Assembly (NCBI RefSeq): GCF_024611995.1
Contig: NZ_CP102509.1
Coordinates: 4,588,001-4,652,000, forward strand
Origin: Streptomyces sp. NBC_00162
GTDB lineage: Bacteria; Actinomycetota; Actinomycetes; Streptomycetales; Streptomycetaceae
Direction of reading: 5' to 3'
Length of the DNA: 64,000 bases
Below the pieces are notes generated by a model that made no database searches, had not been told where the DNA came from, and worked only from the letters and a program-made list of their open reading frames with translations. Of the stretch, positions 34,776 through 43,049 are shown piece after piece. How positions within the stretch are numbered: the first letter of the stretch is position 1; each line of letters begins with the position of its first letter. A program made the translations under genes and the position numbers.

Positions 34776-35102
34776 TCAGGAATTTTCGCGTCCGCGGCGC
34801 ATCGCCTCGTTCAGCCGGAGGGCTTCGTCGAGCTGGTCCTCAAGTGCGATGATCCGACAGGCCGCCTCCACGGGCGTGCCGCCGTCGACCAGCTCCCTGG
34901 CCCGCGCCGCGATGCGCAACTGGTAGCGGGAGTAGCGTCGGTGACCGCCCGCCGAACGGAGCGGAGTGATGAGGCGGGCCTCGCCGAGGGCGCGGAGGAA
35001 GGCGGGGGTGGTGCCGAGCATTTCCGCGGCCCGGCCCATCGTGTAGGCGGGGTAGTCGTCGTCGTCGAGACTGTCGGCCAGCGGGGACTTCTCAGAGGTC
35101 AC
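34776..35102 (-). CDS. MerR-like helix-turn-helix regulator
   Basis: 108 residues. An acidic N-terminus is followed by the MerR-type DNA-binding domain (about 20-90: YTMGRAAEMLGTTPAFLRALGEARLI, wing GGHRRYSRYQL) and a short helical tail, but no effector domain. Similar one-domain proteins (BldC-like) are developmental regulators in Streptomyces. The GTG at 35102 follows an in-frame stop immediately and lacks a ribosome-binding site; a promoter placed for a leaderless mRNA precedes it. It lies 268 bp upstream of the cold-shock gene. Confidence 0.85.
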   Translation of the reverse strand: MTSEKSPLADSLDDDDYPAYTMGRAAEMLGTTPAFLRALGEARLITPLRSAGGHRRYSRYQLRIAARARELVDGGTPVEAACRIIALEDQLDEALRLNEAMRRGRENS

Positions 35103-35109
35103 TCAAGAG

Positions 35110-35138
35110 ACGCTAACCCTGATGGCAGACCATGTCTA
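35110..35138 (-). promoter_or_regulatory. Leaderless-type promoter of the MerR-like gene
   Basis: On the minus strand TAGACA, 17 bp, TAGCGT, then 7 nt to the GTG. Spacing puts the transcription start on or next to the start codon. Confidence 0.6.
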
Positions 35139-35219
35139 CTCCGCCCATGGCAGATTTCCTCCGGTATTGGCCTCTGAAGTTATGCGCTGCCGACACCACT
35201 TTTTCGCGTACCGCCCGGT

Positions 35220-36617
35220 CTAGGCGCCCACGGCCGCGTGCTTGCGCGCCACCGAGACGATGAGGGACCGGAGCCGTTCGACGTACAGCCGCATGTTCTC
35301 GTGGGCGGCGGCGGTGTCCGGGTAGCGGGCGGCGAACTGCAGGCCCTCGTGGATCCGGGTGATCCACGCGCACACCTGGTCGCCGTACGAGACCCGGATC
35401 AGGCCGTACGCCTTGAGGTCCTGCCACCGCTCCGATCCGGCGATGCCGCGCGCGTCGACGAAGGAGACGATCGAGTACAGGTCCGGAGAGGTGGGCCGGA
35501 AATCGGAGCCCAGCAGGCGCAGAACCCGCGCGATCGGCATCCGGGACAGCGCCCGGTTCTCCCGCAGCGCCGAGCGGACCATCGCCAGCGCGTCGTCGAA
35601 GTCCGCCGCCCGCCCCACCGGGACCTCGATCGGCGCACCGCCCACGTACCAGCCCACCGACTCCGACCACTGGGAGTTCGCCCGGGTGTGGAACGGCACG
35701 ACGGTGCGGTACACCTGCTGCCCGGCGAGCTCGCGGACGATGAGCCCGGTGGCCGCGAGGATGCCGATCAGGCTTCCGCCGTACGGACGGCAGTAGGCCT
35801 CGAAGGCCGCCGCGTCCGCCTCGTCCACGAGCATGTCGTGCGTGAACTTCTGGGTGGGCAGCGGGCCTTGGGGGTCGAGACCGAGGTCTACGGGGAAGTT
35901 GGGCAGCTTTCCGTCGCACCGGGCGATGAACTCCCGCCAGCGGGCCACGATCGCGTGCGTGTCGTCGATCAGGTCGGCGTGCGTGCGCTCCGTCGCGCAG
36001 AAGTCGACGTAACTGGCGACCGGGGCCGTGTCCACGGAGCGGCCCTCGAGGCCCGCCTCGTAGAGCGCGTGGATCTCGGCGGGGATGCGCTGGATCGAGT
36101 ACGCGTCGACGTTGCTGTGGTCGAACGCCATGTAGACGCTCGTGCCCGCGTCCCTGACGACCGCGGTGTAGATGAAGTTCGGCCAGGTGAGGGCGTTCGC
36201 CGCGACGTCGAACCGGTCCTGCAGGTACCGGGTCAGCGTGACCGGGTCGGCGAAGTGGCCGACGTCCTCGCGGTGCAGCTCGACGGCGTCGGCCTCCAGG
36301 GTGTAGCGCCGCATGTCGTCGCCGACCCAGCGGAACCCGCTGCGCAGCGTCTCGTGCCGGAGCGTCCAGGCCTGCAGCGCGCCTTGGAGGACCTCGAGAT
36401 CGACCTGTCCCGGGACGTCGAACGCGGCGCCGAGCCAGGTCGGTACGACCAGGCCGTCCTCCTGTACCGAGCGCGCCGTGCGCACGTGGGACTCCTGTAC
36501 GTACGCGGGCGGGCGGCTGTCCTCCGACAAGCCGGTCGCCGCCTCGACCGTCGCCGGGTGCAGCGTCCATTCCACGAGACGTCCTGCCCGGATCTCGCAA
36601 CGCTGGATGTCGGTCAT
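35220..36617 (-). CDS. Stand-alone condensation-domain acyltransferase-like protein
   Basis: 465 residues from ATG at 36617 (GCGGAGTG upstream); ATG at 36647 is possible. The two-lobed condensation fold is recognisable: LRHETLRSGFRW, the central motif region AFDHSNVDAYS, and VPFHTRANSQWSESVGWYVGGAPIEVP. The canonical HHxxxDG is replaced by DHSNVDA: the second His and the Asp remain, as in PapA-type HxxxD acyltransferases. No peptide synthetase, carrier protein or PKS gene adjoins, so it probably acts on a free or trans-supplied acyl donor. Substrate unknown. Confidence 0.82.
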   Translation of the reverse strand: MTDIQRCEIRAGRLVEWTLHPATVEAATGLSEDSRPPAYVQESHVRTARSVQEDGLVVPTWLGAAFDVPGQVDLEVLQGALQAWTLRHETLRSGFRWVGDDMRRYTLEADAVELHREDVGHFADPVTLTRYLQDRFDVAANALTWPNFIYTAVVRDAGTSVYMAFDHSNVDAYSIQRIPAEIHALYEAGLEGRSVDTAPVASYVDFCATERTHADLIDDTHAIVARWREFIARCDGKLPNFPVDLGLDPQGPLPTQKFTHDMLVDEADAAAFEAYCRPYGGSLIGILAATGLIVRELAGQQVYRTVVPFHTRANSQWSESVGWYVGGAPIEVPVGRAADFDDALAMVRSALRENRALSRMPIARVLRLLGSDFRPTSPDLYSIVSFVDARGIAGSERWQDLKAYGLIRVSYGDQVCAWITRIHEGLQFAARYPDTAAAHENMRLYVERLRSLIVSVARKHAAVGA

Positions 36618-36828
36618 TCGCACGGGGCACTCCGCATCACTGGGCATCGCTCACATGGCACAACGGGACCAACGAGGCGGGTGAGCCGAAAGAAACGCGG
36701 CCGCCCGCCGCCCGGCCGCTCCGAGCGGTGACGGCGTGGATGCGAAACGTGCTTTTTTATGCCTATTTTGGCAAAAGTGCAGATAGCCCCTGCACGACCG
36801 CACCTGTCTCCTTGAGGAAGGCCCGTCC

Positions 36829-37254
36829 ATGAAGCGATTCCCGGTGATCGGGGTGCTGTGCGTCAGCGTGGCGTTCGGTCTCGCCGCGTGTTCCGACGAC
36901 AGTTCGCCCGCTGAGGAGGCCACCCAGGCAGCCACCGAACTCTGCAGCGACCTGACCGAGCTCAAGGCCGACAACGCCAAGCTGAAGGCCCTGAACCCCG
37001 CGACCGCGACCAAGGACCAGGTCCAGGACGCCTACGAAGCCGTGCGCTCGGACTGGGACGGCGTCAAGGACAGCCTGGGCAAGCTGAAGGACGCGGAGCG
37101 CTCCGCGGTACAGGCCGCCGCCGACGACCTCAAGAAGGCCTACGACGACCTGCCCGGCGACACGACCGGCAAGGACGCGCGCACCACGCTGCAGCCGCAG
37201 ATCGAGAAGCTGGACGAGGCCACGACGGCCGCCACCACCGGTCTGAAGTGCTGA
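36829..37254 (+). CDS. Lipoprotein with helical mature domain
   Basis: 141 residues; GAGGAAGG precedes ATG. Signal and lipobox GLAAC (Cys near 21), then a helical mature chain with heptad-like spacing ([43 protein letters not shown]). Cys at ELCSDL and the C-terminal LKC probably form a disulfide. An AT-rich stretch (36752-36776) containing the dyad TGCC, 6 nt, GGCA lies 50 bp upstream. It may be a surface-exposed structural lipoprotein; function unknown. Confidence 0.8.
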   Translation: MKRFPVIGVLCVSVAFGLAACSDDSSPAEEATQAATELCSDLTELKADNAKLKALNPATATKDQVQDAYEAVRSDWDGVKDSLGKLKDAERSAVQAAADDLKKAYDDLPGDTTGKDARTTLQPQIEKLDEATTAATTGLKC

Positions 37255-37260
37255 CACCCC

Positions 37261-37677
37261 CTACAAGGGCACCCGGCGACCGGGAGGCAGCAGCTCGCTG
37301 ACGACGGAGGCGACCACGGCCGCCAGGATCACCACGGGCATCATGGCGGTGCCTCGCCGGACGACCGTCCGGTGATCAGCGCGTGGAGGGCGGCGCAGGC
37401 CGCGGCGCCCAGGGCGCACAGCACGGTCCGTACGAGGGGCCGCTGCGTGACGCGGCGATCGCCCGGGACCCCTCCAGCCGGGGGTGCAGCGCGGCGGCGA
37501 GGGCCGCGGCGACGCGCCAGCGCCCACAGGACGTCCGTCACGTCCAGGCGGGGGAACGGGGTGGACAGGGGCAGGGACAGCTGTCCCGTCTCCAGACCGG
37601 TCCTGTTCCGGCGACGAGCGCAGGAGTTCCGGCTCCTCCTGGCCGGTCCCGGTCCCGCCGACGTGCGACTCCGTCAT
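37261..37677 (-). pseudogene. Frame-ambiguous small gene region after the channel gene
   Basis: A 138-codon frame starts with ATG at 37677, overlapping the channel stop by 4 nt (ATGA), and begins naturally (MTESHVGGTGTGQEEPELL). Its middle then turns into Arg/Pro-rich sequence of shadow-frame type. The +1 frame there reads LETGQLSLPLSTPFPRLDV and TVLCALGAAACAALHALITG (GTG 37541 to stop 37341), which looks more like protein. At 37344 an ATGATG overlaps that stop and gives a 27-residue hydrophobic peptide (MMPVVILAAVVASVVSELL). Either a frameshifted gene or two or three small genes are present. Confidence 0.35.
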
Positions 37678-38651
37678 TGGTCACTCCGCTCGGGCGTTTC
37701 CCGCCTGCGCACCCCGATCTGTACCGCGCCGAAGAGGACCTTGGCGATCACGCCCACCACGATCAGATCGGCGACCATCTGCAGGGTGGTCAGCACGCGG
37801 CCGACCCCTGTGGTCGGCACGATGTCCCCGAATCCCACGGTTGCGAACACCGTGACCGTGAAGTAGAGCGCGTCGGTCCGGTTCAGCGACTCCGAGAACG
37901 ATCCCGGCACTCCCCCGGCGAGCAGGTAGTACGTGGCGGAGAACAGCACCAGGAACAGCGGCACGGCCGTGGCAAGCACCTCTATCGCCCGCAGCCGCGG
38001 ATATTCCGCACGGGTGACGACCGAGACCTGCCAGGCGATCAGCCACCCGAACAGTCCCAGGCCGATCACGAGCGAGACGACGGTGGCGACACCGAATCCG
38101 TGGTCCAGGGGAGTCAGGTAGTAGAACGCCGTGATCAGGACCACCCAGGCCACCGACCGGAGCGTATGGGCCGCCACGGCGCGTCGGCGCCGCCGGACTG
38201 CGTTGCGTTCCATGGCTTCAGGAGAACGGGCCGGAGCCCATCCCGCGACCGGAGCGGGCTCCGGTCGCGTCGCCCCGTGGGGCGTCCAGACGAGCGGGTA
38301 CGTCTCGCTCCCCGTCCGTTCGACCCACCGGAGCCGGTCCCGTACGACGGCACGCCGGTCCTCAGGGCTCCGTTCCAGCAGCCGGGTGAGCATGTCGCGC
38401 ATGCCGCGCAGTGCCATCGGGGAGCCGGCGGCGGCGAAGACGAGGTCGTCGACGGCCGTTCGGACGTACTGCTCCCAGTCGGGCAGGGGGACCGTCACCC
38501 ACAGCCGGCCGGTGTCGTCGGCGAAGTGGCCGATGTCCAGCTCCCGGCCAGCCCGGCGGCCGCGCAGACGAGCTGAGACAGGTTCCGGCAGGTCTCGCGC
38601 GTCGCCCGGTGGAACTGCGGCCTCCTCCGGTCCCGGTCCCGATGCAACCAC
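37674..38651 (-). CDS. Two-helix potassium channel with N-terminal soluble domain
   Basis: 325 residues in one frame. Residues 1-145 are soluble, with VTVPLPDWEQYVRTAVDDLVF and a helical stretch MRDMLTRLLERSPEDRRAVV, of no recognised family. From about residue 147 a membrane part follows: two helices, then the pore module (YFTVTVFATVGFGDIVPTTG) with the K+ selectivity filter TVGFGD and a last helix. ATG at 38213 (residue 147) would give a bare 2-pore-helix channel of 179 residues, so the N-terminal domain may be a fusion or a separate remnant. GTG at 38651 has no clear ribosome-binding site. Confidence 0.78.
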   Translation of the reverse strand: MVASGPGPEEAAVPPGDARDLPEPVSARLRGRRAGRELDIGHFADDTGRLWVTVPLPDWEQYVRTAVDDLVFAAAGSPMALRGMRDMLTRLLERSPEDRRAVVRDRLRWVERTGSETYPLVWTPHGATRPEPAPVAGWAPARSPEAMERNAVRRRRRAVAAHTLRSVAWVVLITAFYYLTPLDHGFGVATVVSLVIGLGLFGWLIAWQVSVVTRAEYPRLRAIEVLATAVPLFLVLFSATYYLLAGGVPGSFSESLNRTDALYFTVTVFATVGFGDIVPTTGVGRVLTTLQMVADLIVVGVIAKVLFGAVQIGVRRRETPERSDQ

Positions 38652-38823
38652 GGAAGGGCGGTCACCGCCGTCGGGCGGCCTGTTCGGTTGCGCCCACCGT
38701 GTCCCGCACCGTGGTGGACGGGTGATAGCTGGGCACGAGTGGAGGCGTCGGCATGCGGGCCGCCCGTGTGGCCCCCAGGATGGGCGCGATCCCGTCCGCC
38801 TCTGCAGTCAGGAGCTGTTTCCC

Positions 38824-39099
38824 ATGCTGGAGCGCAAGCTGCGCAAGGACCGCACCGAGGTCACCTTCGTCCTTCCGGCGGACACACCGCCCGGGCCGGT
38901 GAGCGTGGTCGGCGACTTCAACGACTGGCAGCCCGGGGCGCACACCCTGGAGCCGCGCAAGGACGGGAAGCGGGCCGTCACGGTCGAATTGCCGTGTGAA
39001 AGCGCGCATTCCTTCCGGTACCTGGCCGCCGGCGACTACTGGTTCAACGACGAGAGCGCCGGCGACCGGGACGGCCCCAACAGCCGTCTGCACACGTGA
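38824..39099 (+). CDS. CBM48/isoamylase-N domain protein
   Basis: 91 residues from ATG at 38824 (AGGAG upstream). A single early-set immunoglobulin-like domain: TEVTFVLPADTPPGPVSVVGDFNDWQPGAHTLEPR and FRYLAAGDYWFNDESAGD are seen in order, with WxPG and the FNDW motif of glycogen-binding domains (AMPK-beta, branching enzyme N-terminus). It is a stand-alone module in Streptomyces, of unknown partner, perhaps binding glycogen or trehalose-related enzymes. Confidence 0.85.
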   Translation: MLERKLRKDRTEVTFVLPADTPPGPVSVVGDFNDWQPGAHTLEPRKDGKRAVTVELPCESAHSFRYLAAGDYWFNDESAGDRDGPNSRLHT

Positions 39100-39113
39100 G
39101 GACCCCGCACGGC

Positions 39114-39183
39114 TAGCCTCCTCCTCATGCTGCGCATCTCCGAGTACGAGACGCTCGCCTCCCAGCCCGGCGCGACGTCATGA
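39114..39183 (+). other. Leaderless-type short upstream ORF (18 codons) before the SixA-like gene
   Basis: TAGCCT (39114-39119) lies 7 nt before ATG 39127. The frame MLRISEYETLASQPGATS ends in TGA at 39181-39183 and overlaps the ATG of the phosphatase gene (ATGA). It may be a leader peptide that couples translation to the next gene, since that gene has no clear ribosome-binding site of its own. Confidence 0.4.
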
Positions 39184-39707
39184 CGGCGGGTACGTTCCGG
39201 CGTCTGGTCGTCCTGCGGCACGCCAAGTCCGCCTGGCCGCCGGACGTCCCCGATGCCGAGCGGCCGCTCGGCCCGCGGGGTCTGCGCGACGCCCCGGCCG
39301 CCGGCCGCTGGCTGCGCGAGGGCGACTGCGAGCCCGACCTCGTCGTGTGTTCGCCCGCGCGCCGTACCCGCCAGACGTGGGACCTGGCCGCGGCCGAGTC
39401 CGGCGTCACCGCGCCGGTGACCTACGAGGAACGGGTCTACGGGGCGAGCACCGAGGAGTTGCTGGACCTCGTACGGGAAACCCCCGCGCAGGTGCGGACG
39501 CTGCTGCTCGTCGGGCACAACCCCGGCGCGCAGGAGCTGGTCCTGTCGCTCGCCGGCGAGGGGGACGCACGCGGGCTGGAGCAGGCCCGTACGAAGTTCC
39601 CGACGTCCGCGATCGCGGTGCTGCGCGTACCCGGCCCCTGGTCGTCCCTCGTACCGGGCGCCGCCCGGCTGACCGACCTCGTCGTGCCCCGGGGCGCGAA
39701 GCCCTGA
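39180..39707 (+). CDS. SixA-like phosphohistidine phosphatase
   Basis: 175 residues of histidine phosphatase fold. The catalytic RHG-type motif reads VVLRHAKSAWP near the start, followed by SPARRTRQTWDLAA, ERVYGASTEELLDLV and LLVGHNPGAQELVLSLAG with the second catalytic His. SixA proteins remove phosphate from phosphohistidine of phosphorelay proteins, and bacterial relatives can act on small substrates. It follows an 18-codon upstream ORF with a 4-nt overlap. Confidence 0.92.
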   Translation: MTAGTFRRLVVLRHAKSAWPPDVPDAERPLGPRGLRDAPAAGRWLREGDCEPDLVVCSPARRTRQTWDLAAAESGVTAPVTYEERVYGASTEELLDLVRETPAQVRTLLLVGHNPGAQELVLSLAGEGDARGLEQARTKFPTSAIAVLRVPGPWSSLVPGAARLTDLVVPRGAKP

Positions 39708-39746
39708 GCGGCGGGAAGCCTTGAGCGGCGGGAAGCCGGCCGGGCC

Positions 39747-40487
39747 TCACTCGCCGATGCGTACCAGCGCAAGCGTGATGTTGTCCGGGCCCCCGGCGTC
39801 GATGGCCGCCTTCCACAGCTCGAAGGCGGCCTTGCCGTCGTCGTGCACCCGCAGCAGATCGTCGATGGCTTCCTCGGGCACCGGGTCGGTCAGCCCGTCG
39901 CTGCACACCAGGTAGCGCTCACCGGTGGACAGCGCGAAGTCCGCCACATGGGGAGTGATCTCGCTGTGGGCGCGGCTGCCGCCGAGCACCTGCGTGACGG
40001 CCGAGGTGGTGCGATGACCCGGTGCCGGCGGCGGGCTGTCGTCCACGCTGAGCTGGCGCAGCCCGTCCCCGGTCGCGTGGAACACCTTGCTGTCACCGAC
40101 GTTGAAGGCCAGCAGCGACTCCTCCAGTACGAGGGCTCCGGCGACCGTGGTCCCCATGGCGGTCAGCTCCGGACGGCCTTCGGCGGCCGAGTACACCGCG
40201 CGATTGCACAGGTCCAGGGCGTCGCGGACGGCCTGGCCGCCGTCCATCGAGGGGCCGAGCATGGAGAGGTGGCGGACGACCAGCTCACTGGCGACCTCGC
40301 CGGCGGGCTGCCCGCCGAGCCCGTCGGCGACCGCGACGACGAGCGGTCTGCCGAGGGGGAACACGAGCGTCTGGGGGCTCTCGGTCGCGGTCCCGCACAG
40401 TGTCCACGGTCCGATGACCAGGCTGTCCTCGTTGTGATCGCGCACGAGCCCCACATGGCTCAGGGCGGTCACGGCTATGTACGGCAC
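39747..40487 (-). CDS. PP2C-family protein serine/threonine phosphatase
   Basis: 246 residues, a bare PP2C catalytic domain. Metal motifs: VRDHNEDSLV near residues 15-24, VAVADGLGGQPAGEVAS, MGTTVAGALV, NVGDSKVF, LVCSDGLTDPV and the C-terminal GGPDNITLALVRI. Such soluble single-domain phosphatases (Stp1/PstP-like) reverse Ser/Thr kinase signalling. The kinase at 52813 is 12 kb away and need not be the partner. Convergent with the SixA-like gene, 39 bp apart. Confidence 0.94.
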   Translation of the reverse strand: MPYIAVTALSHVGLVRDHNEDSLVIGPWTLCGTATESPQTLVFPLGRPLVVAVADGLGGQPAGEVASELVVRHLSMLGPSMDGGQAVRDALDLCNRAVYSAAEGRPELTAMGTTVAGALVLEESLLAFNVGDSKVFHATGDGLRQLSVDDSPPPAPGHRTTSAVTQVLGGSRAHSEITPHVADFALSTGERYLVCSDGLTDPVPEEAIDDLLRVHDDGKAAFELWKAAIDAGGPDNITLALVRIGE

Positions 40488-40610
40488 CTCGACGTCCCGC
40501 CTCTCCGCAACGGCGAACGCTGTCCCTCCCCATTGTCGCGCTGCTCGGCATGCGGCGCGTGACCTGCCGGAGCAGGCTGGTCCTGGGGCCCGAGGAAAGG
40601 ACTGCGGGAG

Positions 40611-40910
40611 ATGTTCGCGAGGCTGAGCACCTACCAGGGATCACCGGTTCCCGCAGAGGGAGACGTGACCGCGAATTCGGAGGCGATCGTCCAGCAGGTC
40701 AAGGACGCGCCCGGCTTCCGCGGCGTGTACTACCTCGTCGACCGTGCCTCGGGAGAGGCCATGTCGCTGACCTTGTGGGAGGACGAGCGGACCATGCGGG
40801 ACAGCGAGGAGCAGGCCGCCCGGATCCGCGAGGAGACGGCCCGGCGCGAGGGCCAGCGGATCGTCTCGGTCGAGCACTTCGAGGTCGGCTTCAGCCACTT
40901 GCAGCCGTAA
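40611..40910 (+). CDS. ABM-like (dimeric alpha/beta barrel) protein
   Basis: 99 residues. Ferredoxin-like dimeric alpha/beta barrel pattern: MFARLSTYQG, helix EAIVQQVKDAPGFRGVYYLVDR, and LTLWEDERTMRDSEEQAARIRE. Such antibiotic-biosynthesis-monooxygenase-like domains are often small-molecule or heme-binding proteins, and many have no known activity. AAAGGA lies upstream. It is convergent with the next gene, overlapping it by about 20 bp. Confidence 0.75.
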   Translation: MFARLSTYQGSPVPAEGDVTANSEAIVQQVKDAPGFRGVYYLVDRASGEAMSLTLWEDERTMRDSEEQAARIREETARREGQRIVSVEHFEVGFSHLQP

Positions 40911-41208
40911 GGCCGTCCGACAGCAGCCCGTGGGCCGCCGAAGAGGTCTCGTCGGAGTGCGTGCCGGTGCCGACGGGGGTTCTGCTGGCGGCCAGCCAGG
41001 AGCGGGCGGGGCCGGCGGGCGTTGCCGTGTCCACGGTGAGGTGGAGGCGGGTGGCGCCGTCGAGGGCGGGGTAGCTGCGCTGTTCCGTGCCCGCGAAGCA
41101 GCGGCGAAGCGCCTCCGCGACCGCGCGGGCGGCTTCGGGCGTGTGCGCGATGATCCGGACCTCGGCATGTCCGAGCGACGGCAGAGTCTGGGTCCCTATG
41201 TACTTCAC
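40891..41208 (-). CDS. Conserved hypothetical protein
   Basis: 105 residues from GTG at 41208, giving KYIGTQTLPSLGHAEVRIIA, helix EAARAVAEALRRCF, and TRLHLTVDTATPAGPARSWLA. A strand-helix-strand pattern suggests a small alpha/beta fold. A longer frame from ATG 41304 overlaps the upstream stop by 4 nt but adds a Pro/Ser-rich N-terminus, so the shorter start is preferred. The downstream end is overlapped by the ABM-like gene. Not recognised. Confidence 0.6.
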   Translation of the reverse strand: MKYIGTQTLPSLGHAEVRIIAHTPEAARAVAEALRRCFAGTEQRSYPALDGATRLHLTVDTATPAGPARSWLAASRTPVGTGTHSDETSSAAHGLLSDGLTAASG

Positions 41209-41300
41209 GCTGGCGTGTTCCCTTTCGTAGCGGGCAGAGAAGTCGGCGGATGGGCTGGGCAGCCCATCCGCCGGCCCCGGTCGGGAGGAAGGTCTGTTCC

Positions 41301-41903
41301 TCACCGGTCGGCATCGTGCGGTGGGCTCGACGACTGGTGCCGTCCGGCTGACCGGGAGCTTTCGGCAGGGGCCGGCGGGATCCCCGAGGGGGACATGCAG
41401 GCCCCGCCTTCGTCCTCCCAGGTGGCTTCGCGGCGCCGGGCGTCACCGGCTCCGCGCCCGATGGCGGATTCGTTGGCCATCAGGACACCTGCGCCGAGGG
41501 CGCTGCCCGGGATCGCGGCGGCGGTCATCAGCCGGGCCGCGGCCGCGGGTTCGGTCTCGGGCGGGATCACCAGCAGGTCCCAGCGGCCGACGGTGTAGGA
41601 GAGCAGGATCAGCTGGTCGGGATCCTGTTCGGTGAACCAGCCCACGTGCAGGGTGCGCCCCGCCACCTGCACCGTGTGCGGGATGGCGGGCCAGCGGGTG
41701 GGGTTCACGGTGACGCGGGTGATGCGCCCCCAGGGCTCGTCCAGAGCGGCGGCGAGCGCCGGAAGCTCGGCTTCGAGGTCACGGGAGTAGGGCCACCAGG
41801 CCCCGTCGAGCCGCCCTGCGAGAGCGGTCTTCGGAGTGAGGGACAGGCGTGCCGGACGCATCGCTACGGCGAGGGACTCGGCGCGGTCAAGGGTCGTGAT
41901 CAT
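41301..41903 (-). CDS. DUF5994 family protein
   Basis: 200 residues. The N-terminal half carries the family signature LSLTPKTALAGRLDGAWWPYSRDLEAEL and PWGRITRVTVNPTRWPAIP; the centre has VGWFTEQDPDQLILLSYTVGRWDLLVIPP. The last 50 residues are disordered and Ser/Pro-rich. Function of the family is unknown; small Streptomyces proteins of this kind are common near regulators. Starts ATG at 41903. Confidence 0.82.
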   Translation of the reverse strand: MITTLDRAESLAVAMRPARLSLTPKTALAGRLDGAWWPYSRDLEAELPALAAALDEPWGRITRVTVNPTRWPAIPHTVQVAGRTLHVGWFTEQDPDQLILLSYTVGRWDLLVIPPETEPAAAARLMTAAAIPGSALGAGVLMANESAIGRGAGDARRREATWEDEGGACMSPSGIPPAPAESSRSAGRHQSSSPPHDADR

Positions 41904-42075
41904 GTCGCGGACCCGTCCCCGGGCCGTTCATGAACGGCCCGGCGCAGTGATCGCCGGAAACGACGTCCGCGTGGGAGGCGGGTGTGCGAAATACTCCCGG
42001 TGTCTTCACCGTACTCCGGTTCGCGGTCCAGGAACCCGCTTCTGACCAGCTATTTTCCGGCCTGCCCCGGAAGCC

Positions 42076-42840
42076 TCAGCGGCCGAGGTACCGCTCGACG
42101 GCTTCGGCGACGGCCTCGGGGGACTCCTCCGGTGCGTAGTGCCCGGTGTCCGGGAGCACCTCGAGCTGGGCGTTCGGGTACCACTGCATCCAGGTGGCCC
42201 GCATGGCCTCGGGCCCCAGCGCGGGGTCGTTCGCACCGGCGAGGAGGAGGACCGGGACCGGATTGCCCTTCACCCGCTCGTGGAAGTCGACGCGCGCCCA
42301 GGAGTCCAGGTACGTGCGGAAGGCCGTCGCCGAGGAACCACCCACCGAGCGGCCCACCATCCCGTCCAGCCAGGCGTCGTCGTGCAGCCCGCCGCTGGTG
42401 TTGTCGAGGATGGCCCTGCGGTTGGCGGGACTCTTCGCGGCACCGGCGAACAGCTCCCAGGTCTCCCCTTCGAGTGGGAAGCCGGACGCGGGCACCGCCG
42501 AGATGCCGATGAGCGAGCGGATCCGCGACGGGGCGTCCAGCAGCATCAGCTGGGCCGCCTTGGCGCCCATGGAGTGGCCGATGACCGAGAAGGACTCCCA
42601 GCCCAGATGGTCGGCGACGGCGAGGGCGTCCCCGGCGACCTCCTCCATCGTGAACGCGCCGTCGGTGTCGATCGCCTCCCCGTACCCGCGGCAGTCCAGG
42701 AACGCGTAACTGAACGCGTCCCCGTCCAGGTGCTCGCGCATCGGGTCGAAGCTCGACCGGTCGCCGAACCAGTTGTGCAGCAGGAGGGCTCGTTCGGAGC
42801 CGGTACCCAGTACGTCGTGCGGAATGACCTGTCCTGTCAC
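42076..42840 (-). CDS. Alpha/beta hydrolase
   Basis: 254 residues with the catalytic triad readable: nucleophile elbow SVIGHSMGAK, acid in VLLLAGANDPAL, and histidine in VLPDTGHYAPEESPEA. The oxyanion region is LLLHNWFGDRSSF. A cap of about 60 residues lies between. This is a generic esterase/epoxide-hydrolase-like enzyme. Start GTG at 42840 with GGGG upstream. It is divergent from the antiporter gene by 209 bp. Confidence 0.9.
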   Translation of the reverse strand: MTGQVIPHDVLGTGSERALLLHNWFGDRSSFDPMREHLDGDAFSYAFLDCRGYGEAIDTDGAFTMEEVAGDALAVADHLGWESFSVIGHSMGAKAAQLMLLDAPSRIRSLIGISAVPASGFPLEGETWELFAGAAKSPANRRAILDNTSGGLHDDAWLDGMVGRSVGGSSATAFRTYLDSWARVDFHERVKGNPVPVLLLAGANDPALGPEAMRATWMQWYPNAQLEVLPDTGHYAPEESPEAVAEAVERYLGR

Positions 42841-43049
42841 AACATCCCCTGCTCATCAGGTGACCGGCGGTCACCGGCGGTCAAGTCTCGCGATCTCCGC
42901 AGGCCGACGGCAACGCGACACCCCGCGCAGCGCGGCGGATGGCGCCGGGTCCGGCTCGGTGGGCACGTAGAGTGAGGATTCGTGTCTCTGGGTGAGGTGT
43001 GACGGCGCTGTCGCGGCACTGGGCGGATCGCCTTTCGTGAGGAGTGCCG

